From Phocaeicola massiliensis B84634 = Timone 84634 = DSM 17679 = JCM 13223 (GTDB taxonomy: Bacteria; Bacteroidota; Bacteroidia; Bacteroidales; Bacteroidaceae), in NCBI RefSeq assembly GCF_000382445.1, contig NZ_KB905474.1:248001-312000 (forward strand): 64,000 bases of DNA, given 5' to 3'. Below are positions 24,672 to 33,881 of the stretch, piece after piece. How positions within the stretch are numbered: position 1 is the stretch's first letter; every line of letters begins with the position of its first letter. The notes beneath the pieces were generated by a model. That model did not search any database. It saw nothing but the letters and a program-made list of their open reading frames with translations, and was not told where the DNA came from. The translations under genes were made by a program, and so were the position numbers.

Positions 24672-25749
24672 CCGCTCAGCCGATATGGGAATGGATGAAC
24701 ACCGCCTGTCGGACATCCTTCTGGCCTCGCAAATCAAGGCAACGGACATTTATGAGACCCCGCCGCAAATCATCTGGATAGACAACTCGACGATTGCCAC
24801 GCTCGGCAATTTCAGTGCATCGACAGGAAAGGCAAAGTCGAAGAAGACGTTTAATGTCTCTGCGCTTGTCGCCGCTTCATTGGCCGGGAAACAAGTGTTG
24901 AACTACCGTGCGCATCTGCCCGAAGGCAAACAGCGGATTCTGTACGTCGATACGGAACAGAGCCGTTTCCATTGCCGCTCGGTATTGGAGCGCATATTGC
25001 GGCTGGCCGGGCTGCCCACGACAACCGACCCGGAGAATCTCGACTTCTTCTGCCTGCGTGAATATTCGCCGTCGGTGCGTGTCGAGGTCATCGACTATGC
25101 GCTGCGTCAGAACAAAGGCTATGGGCTGGTCATCATTGACGGCATCCGCGACCTGATGCTTGACATCAACAGCACCGGTGAATCGGTGGAAGTCATCAAC
25201 CGGATGATGGAATGGTCTTCAAGGTACGACCTGCATATCCATTGTGTACTCCATTTGAACAAAGGGGATAATAATGTGCGGGGACACATTGGTACGGAAA
25301 TGAGCAACAAGGCGGAAACCGTGCTTGTCATCAGCAAGAGCAACGAGAATCCCGGTATCAGCGAAGTCCATGCGCTCCATATCCGGGAAAAGGAGTTCAA
25401 GCCGTTTGCGTTCACCATCAACGAGACTGGGCTGCCCGTCATTGCGGAAGGACACTCGTTCGGAGAGCCCCCGAAGCCCAAGGCTCGGACGGGGTTCACG
25501 GAGCTGAGCATCGAACAGCACCGGGAAGCCCTCTCCGCCGCTTTCGGGGAAAAGCCTATCCGGGGATTCGACAACCTGTTGCAAAGCCTGATGGTCTCCT
25601 ATGAGGCAATCGGGTTCAAACGTGGTCGGAGCGTCATGATAAAACTGATGCAATACCTGATAGACAACCTCAAGCTCATCATCAAACGGGACAAGCTGTT
25701 CTATTATGACATGACGCCTACCGAGGCCATGCTTTTTGATGAAGAATGA
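24649..25749 (+). CDS. RecA-fold AAA ATPase (RepA/DnaB-like helicase)
   Basis: A 366-residue ATPase. The P-loop region is SASTGKAKSKKTFNVSALVA near residues 57-76, with RILYVDTEQSRFHCRSVL near 100 and the Walker B-like GLVIIDGIRDLMLD near 163. This is the RepA/KaiC-like family often paired with a primase in mobilizable Bacteroides elements. It probably supports replication of the excised circle or of the transferred strand. It overlaps the HTH gene and is followed by the primase after 103 nt. That gap contains an AT-rich inverted repeat (TTTAGTTTA/TAAACTAAA). Confidence 0.83.
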   Translation: MENERKTDRSADMGMDEHRLSDILLASQIKATDIYETPPQIIWIDNSTIATLGNFSASTGKAKSKKTFNVSALVAASLAGKQVLNYRAHLPEGKQRILYVDTEQSRFHCRSVLERILRLAGLPTTTDPENLDFFCLREYSPSVRVEVIDYALRQNKGYGLVIIDGIRDLMLDINSTGESVEVINRMMEWSSRYDLHIHCVLHLNKGDNNVRGHIGTEMSNKAETVLVISKSNENPGISEVHALHIREKEFKPFAFTINETGLPVIAEGHSFGEPPKPKARTGFTELSIEQHREALSAAFGEKPIRGFDNLLQSLMVSYEAIGFKRGRSVMIKLMQYLIDNLKLIIKRDKLFYYDMTPTEAMLFDEE

Positions 25750-25852
25750 TGCCGGGCGCGGGCCTGTATGATTTAGTTTACTTTAGTATTTATATATATA
25801 GGAAAAAACTAAACTAAACCATTTTCGTGAAACCAAGTGAAAGAAAAAAGAC

Positions 25853-26740
25853 ATGACCATAGCAGAAGCAAAACAAGTGCGTATCGTGGATTTTCTGGCA
25901 CGTCTCGGTCACCATACGCAGCACATAAAATCGGGACAATACTGGTATCTCTCACCGTTACGGAACGAGCGTACCCCGTCGTTCAAAGTGAATGACCGCA
26001 TCAATGAATGGTACGATTTCGGCGAGGCGACCGGTGGCGACCTGGTGGAACTGGCAAAATACATTTGCCGGACGGACTGCGTGAGCGAGGCCCTGGCGTA
26101 TATAGAGAGGCTTGTGAATGGCGCATCACTACCGAGAACCCGTATGCTGACCGCTCCACCCCGACCGGTGGAGGCTGAAATGAAAGACGTGATCGTGATT
26201 CCACTCCGTCATCACGCCCTGTTCTCTTACCTCCAATCCCGGCTTATCGACGCGGACATCAGCCGTATGTATTGCAAGGAGGTGCATTACGAACTGCGAG
26301 GCCGTCATTACTTCGCTCTCGCATTCGGCAATATATCAGGCGGTTACGAGGTGCGAAACGCCTATTACAAGGGATGCCTGAATAACAAGGACATCTCATT
26401 GATAAGACATCTGACAGAAGAGACACAGGAAAACGTCTGTGTCTTCGAGGGATTCATGGATTTTCTTTCTTATATGACACTGAAACTGGCAGGCGACCGG
26501 ACGGTCTGTCTTGCCATACCATGCGACTACCTCGTGATGAACTCGGTAAACAATTTGAAAAAGACGCTGGCACGTTTACAGGAGTATTCGGACATTCACT
26601 GTTATCTCGACAATGACCTTGCCGGGCAGAGAACCACAGAGACCATTGCCGGGATGTATGGCGGACGTGTCAGCGATGAATCTTGCCACTATGCGGAATA
26701 CAAAGACCTGAACGACTACCTGCGCGGAAAGAAACGCTGA
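25853..26740 (+). CDS. Toprim-domain DNA primase
   Basis: A 295-residue primase-like protein. The N-terminal segment WYLSPLRNERTPSFKVND followed by EWYDFGEATGGDLVELAKYI is the DnaG zinc-domain fold without the zinc-binding cysteines. The Toprim domain follows, with VCVFEGFMDFLSYM near residue 197 and IHCYLDNDLAGQRTTE near 245. It forms a replication pair with the upstream RepA-like ATPase, as in NBU-type elements. A terminator lies 25 nt downstream, so the early operon ends here. Confidence 0.88.
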   Translation: MTIAEAKQVRIVDFLARLGHHTQHIKSGQYWYLSPLRNERTPSFKVNDRINEWYDFGEATGGDLVELAKYICRTDCVSEALAYIERLVNGASLPRTRMLTAPPRPVEAEMKDVIVIPLRHHALFSYLQSRLIDADISRMYCKEVHYELRGRHYFALAFGNISGGYEVRNAYYKGCLNNKDISLIRHLTEETQENVCVFEGFMDFLSYMTLKLAGDRTVCLAIPCDYLVMNSVNNLKKTLARLQEYSDIHCYLDNDLAGQRTTETIAGMYGGRVSDESCHYAEYKDLNDYLRGKKR

Positions 26741-26765
26741 TATTCAATGTTCTCTTTTGCCACCT

Positions 26766-26793
26766 AAAGCTCTCCACCACGAGAGCTTTTTTT
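26766..26793 (+). terminator. Terminator after the primase gene
   Basis: AAAGCTCTC (26766-26774) pairs with GAGAGCTTT (26781-26789) around CACCAC and is followed by TTTT. It separates the replication genes from the tra operon. The following 190 nt to 26984 are AT-rich with no gene; a weak TATATTTC box near 26920 might drive the tra operon. Confidence 0.85.
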
Positions 26794-26984
26794 ATGCCCC
26801 GATTTCTCCATTTCCCACCATAGAGACTGCAATATAGTACGATTTAATAGTTCGATTTTTGAAACTTACACAAATCTCATTAACGAAACAGATGTTTAAT
26901 GCTCAATTATTTTATGGTTTTATATTTCGTGCGTTTCTTTGCAAAATCATACTAATACGAATTTTTAATATTCATACTAAATAC

Positions 26985-27431
26985 ATGAACTCATATTTCA
27001 TTTTTGCCATTGTCCTGACGGTTGCCTACATCATTTACTACGCCGTCATCATAGCGCATGACCTCTACGGGAAAAAGGGGACGGACAAACCGGACGAGGA
27101 AGTTTTCGACCTCGGCGCACCGGAAGAGGAAGAGAGTGTGGCTGTCACGGAAAGCGAGAGCGGCTTCAGTATCGGTAGCGAGAACTACGAGACGGAAAGT
27201 ACGGCTACCTCTTCCGAAACATCCCCTGAGGAGGACATCAAGGACAAACCGGGAACGGCGCAGGAGAAACTGGAACGGCTGAAGGCCGAGGCGGAGGAAC
27301 AGATGGAAGAGACCACGCCTTACCTGTCGGACGCACGCACGTCGGAGGAGATGTACAAGGCTATGATTTCCAAGGGACGGTTAGACAACCGACCGGAAAT
27401 AAAGTGGAACCCAATTCAAGACCGGTTGTGA
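26985..27431 (+). CDS. Small TraD-like membrane protein, first gene of second tra operon
   Basis: A 148-residue protein starting at 26985 (MNSYFIFAIVLTVAYIIYYA). One N-terminal transmembrane helix is followed by an acidic low-complexity linker (EEVFDLGAPEEEESVAVTES) and a C-terminal helix (SEEMYKAMISKGRLDNRPEI). It has the same architecture as the traD-like protein at 8552-9280 and the same position just before traE. The longer open frame back to 26859 is AT-rich and unlikely to be coding. Function unknown. Confidence 0.75.
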   Translation: MNSYFIFAIVLTVAYIIYYAVIIAHDLYGKKGTDKPDEEVFDLGAPEEEESVAVTESESGFSIGSENYETESTATSSETSPEEDIKDKPGTAQEKLERLKAEAEEQMEETTPYLSDARTSEEMYKAMISKGRLDNRPEIKWNPIQDRL

Positions 27432-27432
27432 G

Positions 27433-27759
27433 ATGTCGAAAGCTAAAAAGATTCTATGTGCGCTGTGCCTCCCGTTCCCCTACACGGCTTTTGCCAAAAG
27501 CGGCAGCGTGAACTATAGCTGGGGAGCGGACGCGTTGGCCACGATGCACGACTTCGTGGTGACGATGATGCTCTATGTCCAGTATATCTGTTGCACCATA
27601 GCCGGGGTTTACGTCATCGTGTCCGTTTGTCAGATATACATCAAGATGAACACGGGCGAGGACGGCATCACCAAGTCGATAATGACGCTTGTCGGCGCGT
27701 GCCTGTTCCTGATCGGGGCATTCTATGTTTTCCCGGCTTTCTTCGGCTACCGCATATAA
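27433..27759 (+). CDS. TraE-like (DUF4134) pilin-like protein, copy 1
   Basis: A 108-residue protein with a signal peptide (MSKAKKILCALCLPFPYTAF to AKS) and two transmembrane helices around the loop KMNTGEDGITK. This is the DUF4134 VirB2-like plan. It starts 1 nt after the preceding stop. A second DUF4134 gene follows at 27814, so this operon carries two different pilin-like proteins, unlike the first element, which has one. Confidence 0.85.
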   Translation: MSKAKKILCALCLPFPYTAFAKSGSVNYSWGADALATMHDFVVTMMLYVQYICCTIAGVYVIVSVCQIYIKMNTGEDGITKSIMTLVGACLFLIGAFYVFPAFFGYRI

Positions 27760-27813
27760 CCTTACTTGTATCAGGTCGCAGACAAATAAAATATTCACTA
27801 AAAAAGTAAACGT

Positions 27814-28191
27814 ATGTTTCAGAAAACCAAACAGCTGTGCCGCAAGGCATTCGGATTCGTCAACGGAATCCCTACCAAAGTAATGATGTTCTCCTTCATG
27901 CTGCTGTCCGGCATGGTGGCGAAAGCGCAGAACTCCGCAGGCGACTATTCCGCCGGTACGAGCGCATTATCCACTGTCGCCGATGAGATTGCCAAGTATG
28001 TGCCTATTATGGTGAAATTGTGCTACGCCATTGCCGGCGTTGTGGCCATCGTGGGTGCAATCTCGGTATATATCGCCATGAACAACGAGGAGCAGGACGT
28101 CAAGAAGAAGATTATGATGGTCGTGGGAGCATGTATCTTCCTCATTGCGGCGGCCAAGGCGTTGCCTCTGTTCTTCGGTATTGCCGCTTAA
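27814..28191 (+). CDS. traE: TraE-like (DUF4134) pilin-like protein, copy 2
   Basis: A 125-residue protein with an extended N-terminus and signal-like segment (KVMMFSFMLLSGMVAKAQ), then two helices around YIAMNNEEQDVKKKI. The second helix region VVGACIFLIAAAKALP aligns by eye with traE at 8038-8349 (FGACIFLIVAATILR). This is the closer match to classical TraE. It is followed by traF after 15 nt. Confidence 0.9.
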   Translation: MFQKTKQLCRKAFGFVNGIPTKVMMFSFMLLSGMVAKAQNSAGDYSAGTSALSTVADEIAKYVPIMVKLCYAIAGVVAIVGAISVYIAMNNEEQDVKKKIMMVVGACIFLIAAAKALPLFFGIAA

Positions 28192-28206
28192 ACATCAAGG
28201 ATAAGT

Positions 28207-28503
28207 ATGAAAAGCAAGGACGAACGCTATCCGGACTATCCGCTGTTCAAGGGACTGCAACGGCCTCTTGAGTTTTTGGGCATCCAAGGCCGGTACATAT
28301 ATTGGGCGGCGGTGACGACGTGCGGAGCCATTGTCGGCTTTGTCGCCGCCTACTGCCTGCTCGGTTTCATTGCCGGGCTTGTCGTGCTGGCTACCGTCGT
28401 ATCGGTCGGTATCGTGCTCATCCTTCTCAAACAGCGGAAAGGACTGCATAGCAAGAAGGTCGCTCCGGGTGTGTATGTGTATGCCCACTCGCGCAAGATC
28501 TGA
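28207..28503 (+). CDS. traF: TraF-like (DUF4133) membrane protein
   Basis: A 98-residue protein (MKSKDERYPDYPLFKGLQRP) with the DUF4133 pattern: a short polar start, a PLEFLGIQGRYIYWAA entry, two hydrophobic segments, and a basic tail (LKQRKGLHSKKVAPGVYVYA). It is a VirB3-like partner of TraG. It lies between traE and traG, and a strong hairpin (28556-28590) stands between it and traG. Confidence 0.88.
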   Translation: MKSKDERYPDYPLFKGLQRPLEFLGIQGRYIYWAAVTTCGAIVGFVAAYCLLGFIAGLVVLATVVSVGIVLILLKQRKGLHSKKVAPGVYVYAHSRKI

Positions 28504-28555
28504 CGAAAGAAAAACCATCACGGCAATGTGCATGGCTTTATTGATTGTTGAACGC

Positions 28556-28590
28556 GGGCGGGTTTGTCTTGAAGCAAGGCGAACCTGCCC
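28556..28590 (+). promoter_or_regulatory. Strong hairpin between traF and traG
   Basis: GGGCGGGTTTG (28556-28566) pairs fully, with two G-T wobbles, with CGAACCTGCCC (28580-28590). Inside, CTTG (28568-28571) pairs with CAAG (28575-28578). It ends 24 nt before the traG ATG at 28615 and is not followed by a T run. That fits an mRNA-processing or translation-control element better than a terminator. Confidence 0.6.
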
Positions 28591-28614
28591 CTATTTAATT
28601 ACACGTATATCGAA

Positions 28615-31323
28615 ATGACCCTATACATCATTTTATGTTTTGTCGCTTTGTGCGCGGGTATGGCCTTGTCGGTCTATGCGTTCGGTACGGGCGGCAAGCG
28701 CAAGCGAATCTTTCAGGACATCTATTTCTCAGCGGAGGAAACGGACGGTGTGGGTGTGCTGTACACCAAGACCGGCGAATATTCCGCCGTACTTAAGATA
28801 GAGAATCCGGTACAGAAATATTCGGCGGACATAGATAGCTACTACGACTTCACGCACCTGTTCACCGCCCTTGCGCAGACCTTAGGCGAAGGGTACGCCA
28901 TCCACAAGCAGGATATCTTCGTCAGGAAACAGTTTGCAAGCGAACCGGCTGACGGGCAGGAGTTCCTGTCGGCGTCGTATTTCCGCTACTTCAAAGGGCG
29001 TCCCTACACGGACAGCCTTTGCTACCTGACCATCACGCAGGAGGCGAAAAAGAGCCGCCTGTTCTCGTTCGACAACAAGAAGTGGCGCGATTTCCTCGTG
29101 AAAATCCGCAAGGTGCATGACCAACTGCATGACAGCGGCGTACAGGCCAGGTTCCTGAACAAAGCCGAGGCGAGCGAGTATGTCGACCGCTACTTCGCCA
29201 TGAACTTCAAAGACCGCACCGTGTCGATGACGAACTTCAAGGCGGACGATGAAACGGTGTCGATGGGCGACAAACGCTGCAAGGTGTACAGCCTTGTGGA
29301 CGTGGACTGTGCCGCACTGCCCTCGATGATACGTCCGTACACGAACATCGAGGTGAACAACACGGAAATGCCGGTCGATCTGGCTTCGGTGGTGGACAAC
29401 ATACCGGACGCCGAGACGGTGGTCTATAACCAAGTCATCTTCCTACCCAACCAAAAACGGGAACTGGCGATGCTCGACAAAAAGAAGAACCGCCACGCGA
29501 GTATTCCGAACCCGAACAACCAGATGGCGGTCGAGGACATCAAGCGTGTGCAGGAGGTCATTGCCCGTGAAAGCAAGCAACTGGTATATACGCACTTCAA
29601 CATGGTGGTAGCCGTATCTGCCGGTGCAGACCTGCAAAAGTGTACGAACCACTTGGAAAACGCATTCGGGCGCATGGGCATCCATATCAGCAAGCGGGCG
29701 TACAACCAACTGGAACTGTTCGTCGGTTCGTTTCCGGGCAACTGCTACACGCTCAATGAGGAATACGACCGTTTCCTGACCCTTTCCGATGCGGCGATGT
29801 GCCTGATGTACAAGGAGCGCGTGCTGCACAGCGAGGAAACACCGCTGAAGATTTACTACACCGACCGTCAGGGTGTGCCGGTGGCTATTGACATCACGGG
29901 AAAAGAGGGAAAGAACAAGCTGACGGACAACTCGAATTTCTTTTGTCTGGGGCCTTCTGGGAGTGGCAAGAGCTTTCATATCAACTCGGTCGTGCGCCAG
30001 CTCCATGAGCAGGGAACGGATGTGGTCATGGTCGATACGGGAAACTCATACGAGGGACTGTGCGAGTATCTGGGCGGCAAGTATATCAGCTATACCGAAG
30101 AACGGCCTATCACGATGAATCCGTTTCGCATCAACCGGGAGGAATACAACATCGAGAAGATAGACTTCCTCAAGAACCTTATCCTGATGATTTGGAAAGG
30201 GTCGGACAGCCAAATCCCCGAAATTGAGTTCCGCATTGTCGAGCAGATAATCATAGACTACTATGATGCCTATTTCAACGGATTTACAAGATACACCGAC
30301 GAGCAACGGGAGGTACTGCTGAAAAACCTGTTTGCGGCGGCCAGCCGAAAGAACCCAAACAAACCACCCAGAGAGGTGGATGAGATGGTGCGCAAACAGA
30401 TAGAGGTGCTTGAGGCACGGCGGGCGGCCCTCAAAGTGACGGAGCTGAGTTTCAACTCATTCTTTGACTACTCATTCGACCGTCTGGAGCAGATCTGCAC
30501 CGAAAACGACATCACGACAATCAGCTACTCGACCTATTCGACCATGCTGCAGCCGTTCTACAAGGGCGGTGCGTATGAGAAAATTCTCAACGAGACAGTG
30601 GATTCGGCACTGTTTGACGAGACATTCATTGTCTTTGAAGTGGATGCAATCAAGGAAAATAAGAAACTGTTTCCCATTGTCACACTGATTATCATGGACG
30701 TGTTCCTGCAGAAAATGCGCATCAAGAAGAACCGTAAAGTCCTTGTCATCGAGGAAGCGTGGAAGGCCATTGCCAGCCCGCTCATGGCGGAATACATCAA
30801 GTTCATGTACAAGACCGCCCGTAAATTTTGGGCTTCTGTTGGCGTGGTGACGCAGGAGATACAGGACATCATCGGCAGCGAAATCGTGAAGGAGGCCATC
30901 ATCAACAACTCGGACGTGGTGATGCTGCTGGATCAAAGCAAGTTCAAGGAACGCTTTGACGAAATCCGAAAGATTCTTGGTCTGACCGAGGTGGATTGCA
31001 AGAAGATATTTACCATCAACCGCTTGGAGAACAAGGATGGGCGCAGCTTCTTCCGCGAAGTGTTCATCCGCCGGGGGACGACCAGCGGCGTGTATGGCGT
31101 GGAAGAGCCGCACGAGTGCTACATGACCTACACGACCGAACGGGCGGAAAAGGAGGCACTGAAGCTTTACAAGAAGGAACTTCGGTGCAGCCACCAGGAA
31201 GCTATCGAGGCATATTGCCGGGACTGGGATGCCAGCGGTATCGGGAAGTCCCTGCCTTTTGCACAAAAAGTAAACGAGACGGGGCGTGTGCTCAACCTCC
31301 GTCCCGTGTATGAATCCAAATAA
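28615..31323 (+). CDS. traG: TraG conjugation ATPase (VirB4 family), second element
   Basis: A 902-residue ATPase with an N-terminal hydrophobic segment (LYIILCFVALCAGMALSVYA). Walker A LGPSGSGKSFHINSVV is near residue 445 and Walker B KVLVIEEAWKAIASPLMAEY near 709. Long stretches align by eye with traG at 5187-7697 (for example FGEAIVVTQEVDDIISSPVV versus WASVGVVTQEIQDIIGSEIV), but it has a different N-terminus and an insertion around residues 560-620. It powers the second mating apparatus. Confidence 0.94.
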   Translation: MTLYIILCFVALCAGMALSVYAFGTGGKRKRIFQDIYFSAEETDGVGVLYTKTGEYSAVLKIENPVQKYSADIDSYYDFTHLFTALAQTLGEGYAIHKQDIFVRKQFASEPADGQEFLSASYFRYFKGRPYTDSLCYLTITQEAKKSRLFSFDNKKWRDFLVKIRKVHDQLHDSGVQARFLNKAEASEYVDRYFAMNFKDRTVSMTNFKADDETVSMGDKRCKVYSLVDVDCAALPSMIRPYTNIEVNNTEMPVDLASVVDNIPDAETVVYNQVIFLPNQKRELAMLDKKKNRHASIPNPNNQMAVEDIKRVQEVIARESKQLVYTHFNMVVAVSAGADLQKCTNHLENAFGRMGIHISKRAYNQLELFVGSFPGNCYTLNEEYDRFLTLSDAAMCLMYKERVLHSEETPLKIYYTDRQGVPVAIDITGKEGKNKLTDNSNFFCLGPSGSGKSFHINSVVRQLHEQGTDVVMVDTGNSYEGLCEYLGGKYISYTEERPITMNPFRINREEYNIEKIDFLKNLILMIWKGSDSQIPEIEFRIVEQIIIDYYDAYFNGFTRYTDEQREVLLKNLFAAASRKNPNKPPREVDEMVRKQIEVLEARRAALKVTELSFNSFFDYSFDRLEQICTENDITTISYSTYSTMLQPFYKGGAYEKILNETVDSALFDETFIVFEVDAIKENKKLFPIVTLIIMDVFLQKMRIKKNRKVLVIEEAWKAIASPLMAEYIKFMYKTARKFWASVGVVTQEIQDIIGSEIVKEAIINNSDVVMLLDQSKFKERFDEIRKILGLTEVDCKKIFTINRLENKDGRSFFREVFIRRGTTSGVYGVEEPHECYMTYTTERAEKEALKLYKKELRCSHQEAIEAYCRDWDASGIGKSLPFAQKVNETGRVLNLRPVYESK

Positions 31324-31334
31324 GCATTGCAGCC

Positions 31335-33881
31335 ATGAAACGACTACTCCTTATCCTGACCATCGCCTCGGTCGCACTCTGCCAGACGGTTCACGCCCAG
31401 TATTACAGCGTGAACTACGACACCCGTACCGTTGCGGCGATGGTGGCCGCCTTCGGTACGGAAGCGGTCGCCGAAGGGTACTACCGGGAGCAGGTCGATG
31501 ACATCCTCAAGCACTACACGGCAGCGGAGGTCGCTACCGCCGGGATATTCGCGGCCAAGTTCTTGGAGCATAAAGCCCTGAGCGACCTCGGCATCTGGAA
31601 CAGCCGCACGGAGAACTACTACTACCGGCGCATCTACCGGATGGTGGCGGAGAAAATCATGCCCAAGATATGGGTGGTGGCGAAGCAGATGCTCCATTCG
31701 CCGCAAACGGCTATCTATTGGGGCAGTTACCTGATGAAAGTCTGCGACGATACCAAAAGTCTGTGTATGCAGTTCGAGAGCGTGGTGACCAACAGCACGC
31801 TGACCTTTTCGGACATCGCCTTTCTCGAAATCAATCCGGAGATTGCCCCCTTGCTAAAGCTCTCCGAAACGGGAAACATCGACTGGCAGCGGATGATGGA
31901 CAACTTCGCCCACATACCGGGCAACTTCACGCACGAGAACCTGAAAAGCGACCTCGACAACCTTTATAACACGGGTGTCGGCCTTGCAACGGCAGGCATT
32001 GCCAATCTCGGTGACGCCCTGTTGCAAAGCAGCTCGTTCCATGACCTGATGGGCGGAAAGGTTGAAGAAATCGGCAACCTGTATGAACACTACGGGAGTC
32101 TATTCGAGCAGGCGGAACATGACATCGGCGGCTTGCTGATTGACATGGTGGGTGGTCCGGACAACGTGGCCGGTCTGTTCAACTTCAGCAACTACAACCT
32201 CACGGCATGGATGACCGACTACCTGGACGAAGCGATGGGGAACTATTACACGCAGCGGTGGTACATTGCCCGGCGTGACCAAGGGAGCGTATCGCTGTGC
32301 GACTACTATCCTCCGACGGACGACAACAGCATCCTGAACGGGGGCGCATGGGTGCGGTTCAACACGAGCGACCCGAATTTCTATCCCAACGCCTCGCAAC
32401 GGGAACAGGTACTTGCCAACTCGGAAGGATATGCCGGTTGGTCAAGAAACCGCGTGCAGCAGTTGAACAACCAGAACGACGGGTTCAGCTACAGCATCAA
32501 CTATTGGATGAGTGCCTATATCATCAGCAAGAAAAACAAGCAGACCAAAAAGGCATACGCATACGAAATCCATGTGAGCAAAAGCTGGAATAAGGAAGAA
32601 GTTGTCTATGAGGAAGTCTTCGATTCCTACTCGATGGACTTGAATACGTTTCGGGCGCAACTGAATGTCCGACTTGCGGAGTTCAACGAAAACGAGGACG
32701 GCTACACCTATTATATATCTTCCGGTACGCGGAACTATTACCAAGCAACGGACGCCGCCAAATTGAAGGGATGCGAGAGCGTGACCATCAGCGTGACCTG
32801 TTCCGACGGGGTTACGCTCGGACAGGGCTCGACACAATACAAGTGCCGTAAATGCGGCAGCTCGTTGAATGCCCACACCAAGGAGTGCGCCATGCAGACC
32901 TCGGTGACGGAAAACAACCTCGACCTTTCGGAACTGGATGCGCTGTTGAACGAGGCAAACAGCCAAGCGGCCAATCTTGAAGCGCAAATCGGGACATTGG
33001 AAAACGAGAACGCTGTCCTGCTGAAGAAAATCAGTACGGCGAGCATTGAGGATGCGGCGGCTTACCGACAGCAGTATAATGCAAACAAGACACGGATAGA
33101 CCGTCTGAAAGGCGAACTCGCGGAGTGGAAGAAGAAACAGTCCGACTATGCTCAGGCGAAGTCGGAAGCCGCAGACGACAACAGCGTAGCGACGGATGAC
33201 TATTACCGCATTCCAGCTATCATGCAAGACTGCAAGGCTGCCTACGGCCTGACATGGCAGGACGGCGGATCGTGGAACGGCTATTCGTATGTGCGCAAGG
33301 CGACAATGCCGAACATCAACGGCATCATCACATTCAAGGCTACGGTCTCGATTGCCCGCAAGCCGAAATATTTTCTCGGCATCAAGATTCACCGTGCCAT
33401 CATCCAAATCCAATGGGAACTGACCTCGGTCTATACGGACACGCACGTCGCCGATGTGCTGACACTCGATCCGGGGCTTTCGGATGCGGAGAAAACCAAA
33501 TTAGTGAACGACCGCATCGCCGAAATCGCCCGTGAACACCCGTCCTGCAAAATCACGACGGAATACGCCCGCAGCACACCGCTGGAGGAAACTCCGTCCG
33601 GCGACGTGTACCATCTGCTGTGGTCGAGCGACCGCCTCGAAATCGCGAGGGAGGTGGACAGCAGAATCACAAGGATATACGCCGACTTGGTATCGCTGGA
33701 AAAGATGATGCACTACAAGCGGAGCATCCTTGACGTGATGAAGGATGTGTTGCCCGGACTGGACACGGACGAAGGCCGCAGGCTGACGCTCGTGGAGGAA
33801 TGCCATGACCGCTGGGTGGAGAGCGCACGGACGTTTCGGAACGATGGCGGCAGAAACGGCGGAAAGGAGGTGCGGCCATGA
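31335..33881 (+). CDS. Large secreted protein of the second tra operon
   Basis: An 848-residue exported protein (signal peptide MKRLLLILTIASVALCQTVH to AQ-YYS). The N-terminal half is helical. A mid-region zinc-ribbon-like motif YKCRKCGSSLNAHTKEC lies near residue 500. A long coiled coil (SQAANLEAQIGTLENENAVL and onwards, about residues 540-610) and a C-terminal domain follow. No family was recognised with confidence. It overlaps the TraI-like gene by 4 nt and takes the position between TraG and TraI, so it is probably a periplasmic structural part of this mating channel. Confidence 0.7.
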   Translation: MKRLLLILTIASVALCQTVHAQYYSVNYDTRTVAAMVAAFGTEAVAEGYYREQVDDILKHYTAAEVATAGIFAAKFLEHKALSDLGIWNSRTENYYYRRIYRMVAEKIMPKIWVVAKQMLHSPQTAIYWGSYLMKVCDDTKSLCMQFESVVTNSTLTFSDIAFLEINPEIAPLLKLSETGNIDWQRMMDNFAHIPGNFTHENLKSDLDNLYNTGVGLATAGIANLGDALLQSSSFHDLMGGKVEEIGNLYEHYGSLFEQAEHDIGGLLIDMVGGPDNVAGLFNFSNYNLTAWMTDYLDEAMGNYYTQRWYIARRDQGSVSLCDYYPPTDDNSILNGGAWVRFNTSDPNFYPNASQREQVLANSEGYAGWSRNRVQQLNNQNDGFSYSINYWMSAYIISKKNKQTKKAYAYEIHVSKSWNKEEVVYEEVFDSYSMDLNTFRAQLNVRLAEFNENEDGYTYYISSGTRNYYQATDAAKLKGCESVTISVTCSDGVTLGQGSTQYKCRKCGSSLNAHTKECAMQTSVTENNLDLSELDALLNEANSQAANLEAQIGTLENENAVLLKKISTASIEDAAAYRQQYNANKTRIDRLKGELAEWKKKQSDYAQAKSEAADDNSVATDDYYRIPAIMQDCKAAYGLTWQDGGSWNGYSYVRKATMPNINGIITFKATVSIARKPKYFLGIKIHRAIIQIQWELTSVYTDTHVADVLTLDPGLSDAEKTKLVNDRIAEIAREHPSCKITTEYARSTPLEETPSGDVYHLLWSSDRLEIAREVDSRITRIYADLVSLEKMMHYKRSILDVMKDVLPGLDTDEGRRLTLVEECHDRWVESARTFRNDGGRNGGKEVRP

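Noticed and set aside
26859-26984. N-terminal extension of the first gene of the second tra operon
   Set aside because: The stretch is AT-rich leader DNA; the ATG at 26985 gives the expected membrane-anchored start.
32442-33446. 334-residue minus-strand open frame inside the 31335-33881 gene
   Set aside because: It is an antisense shadow with no recognisable motif; the plus-strand gene has a signal peptide, overlaps and operon context.
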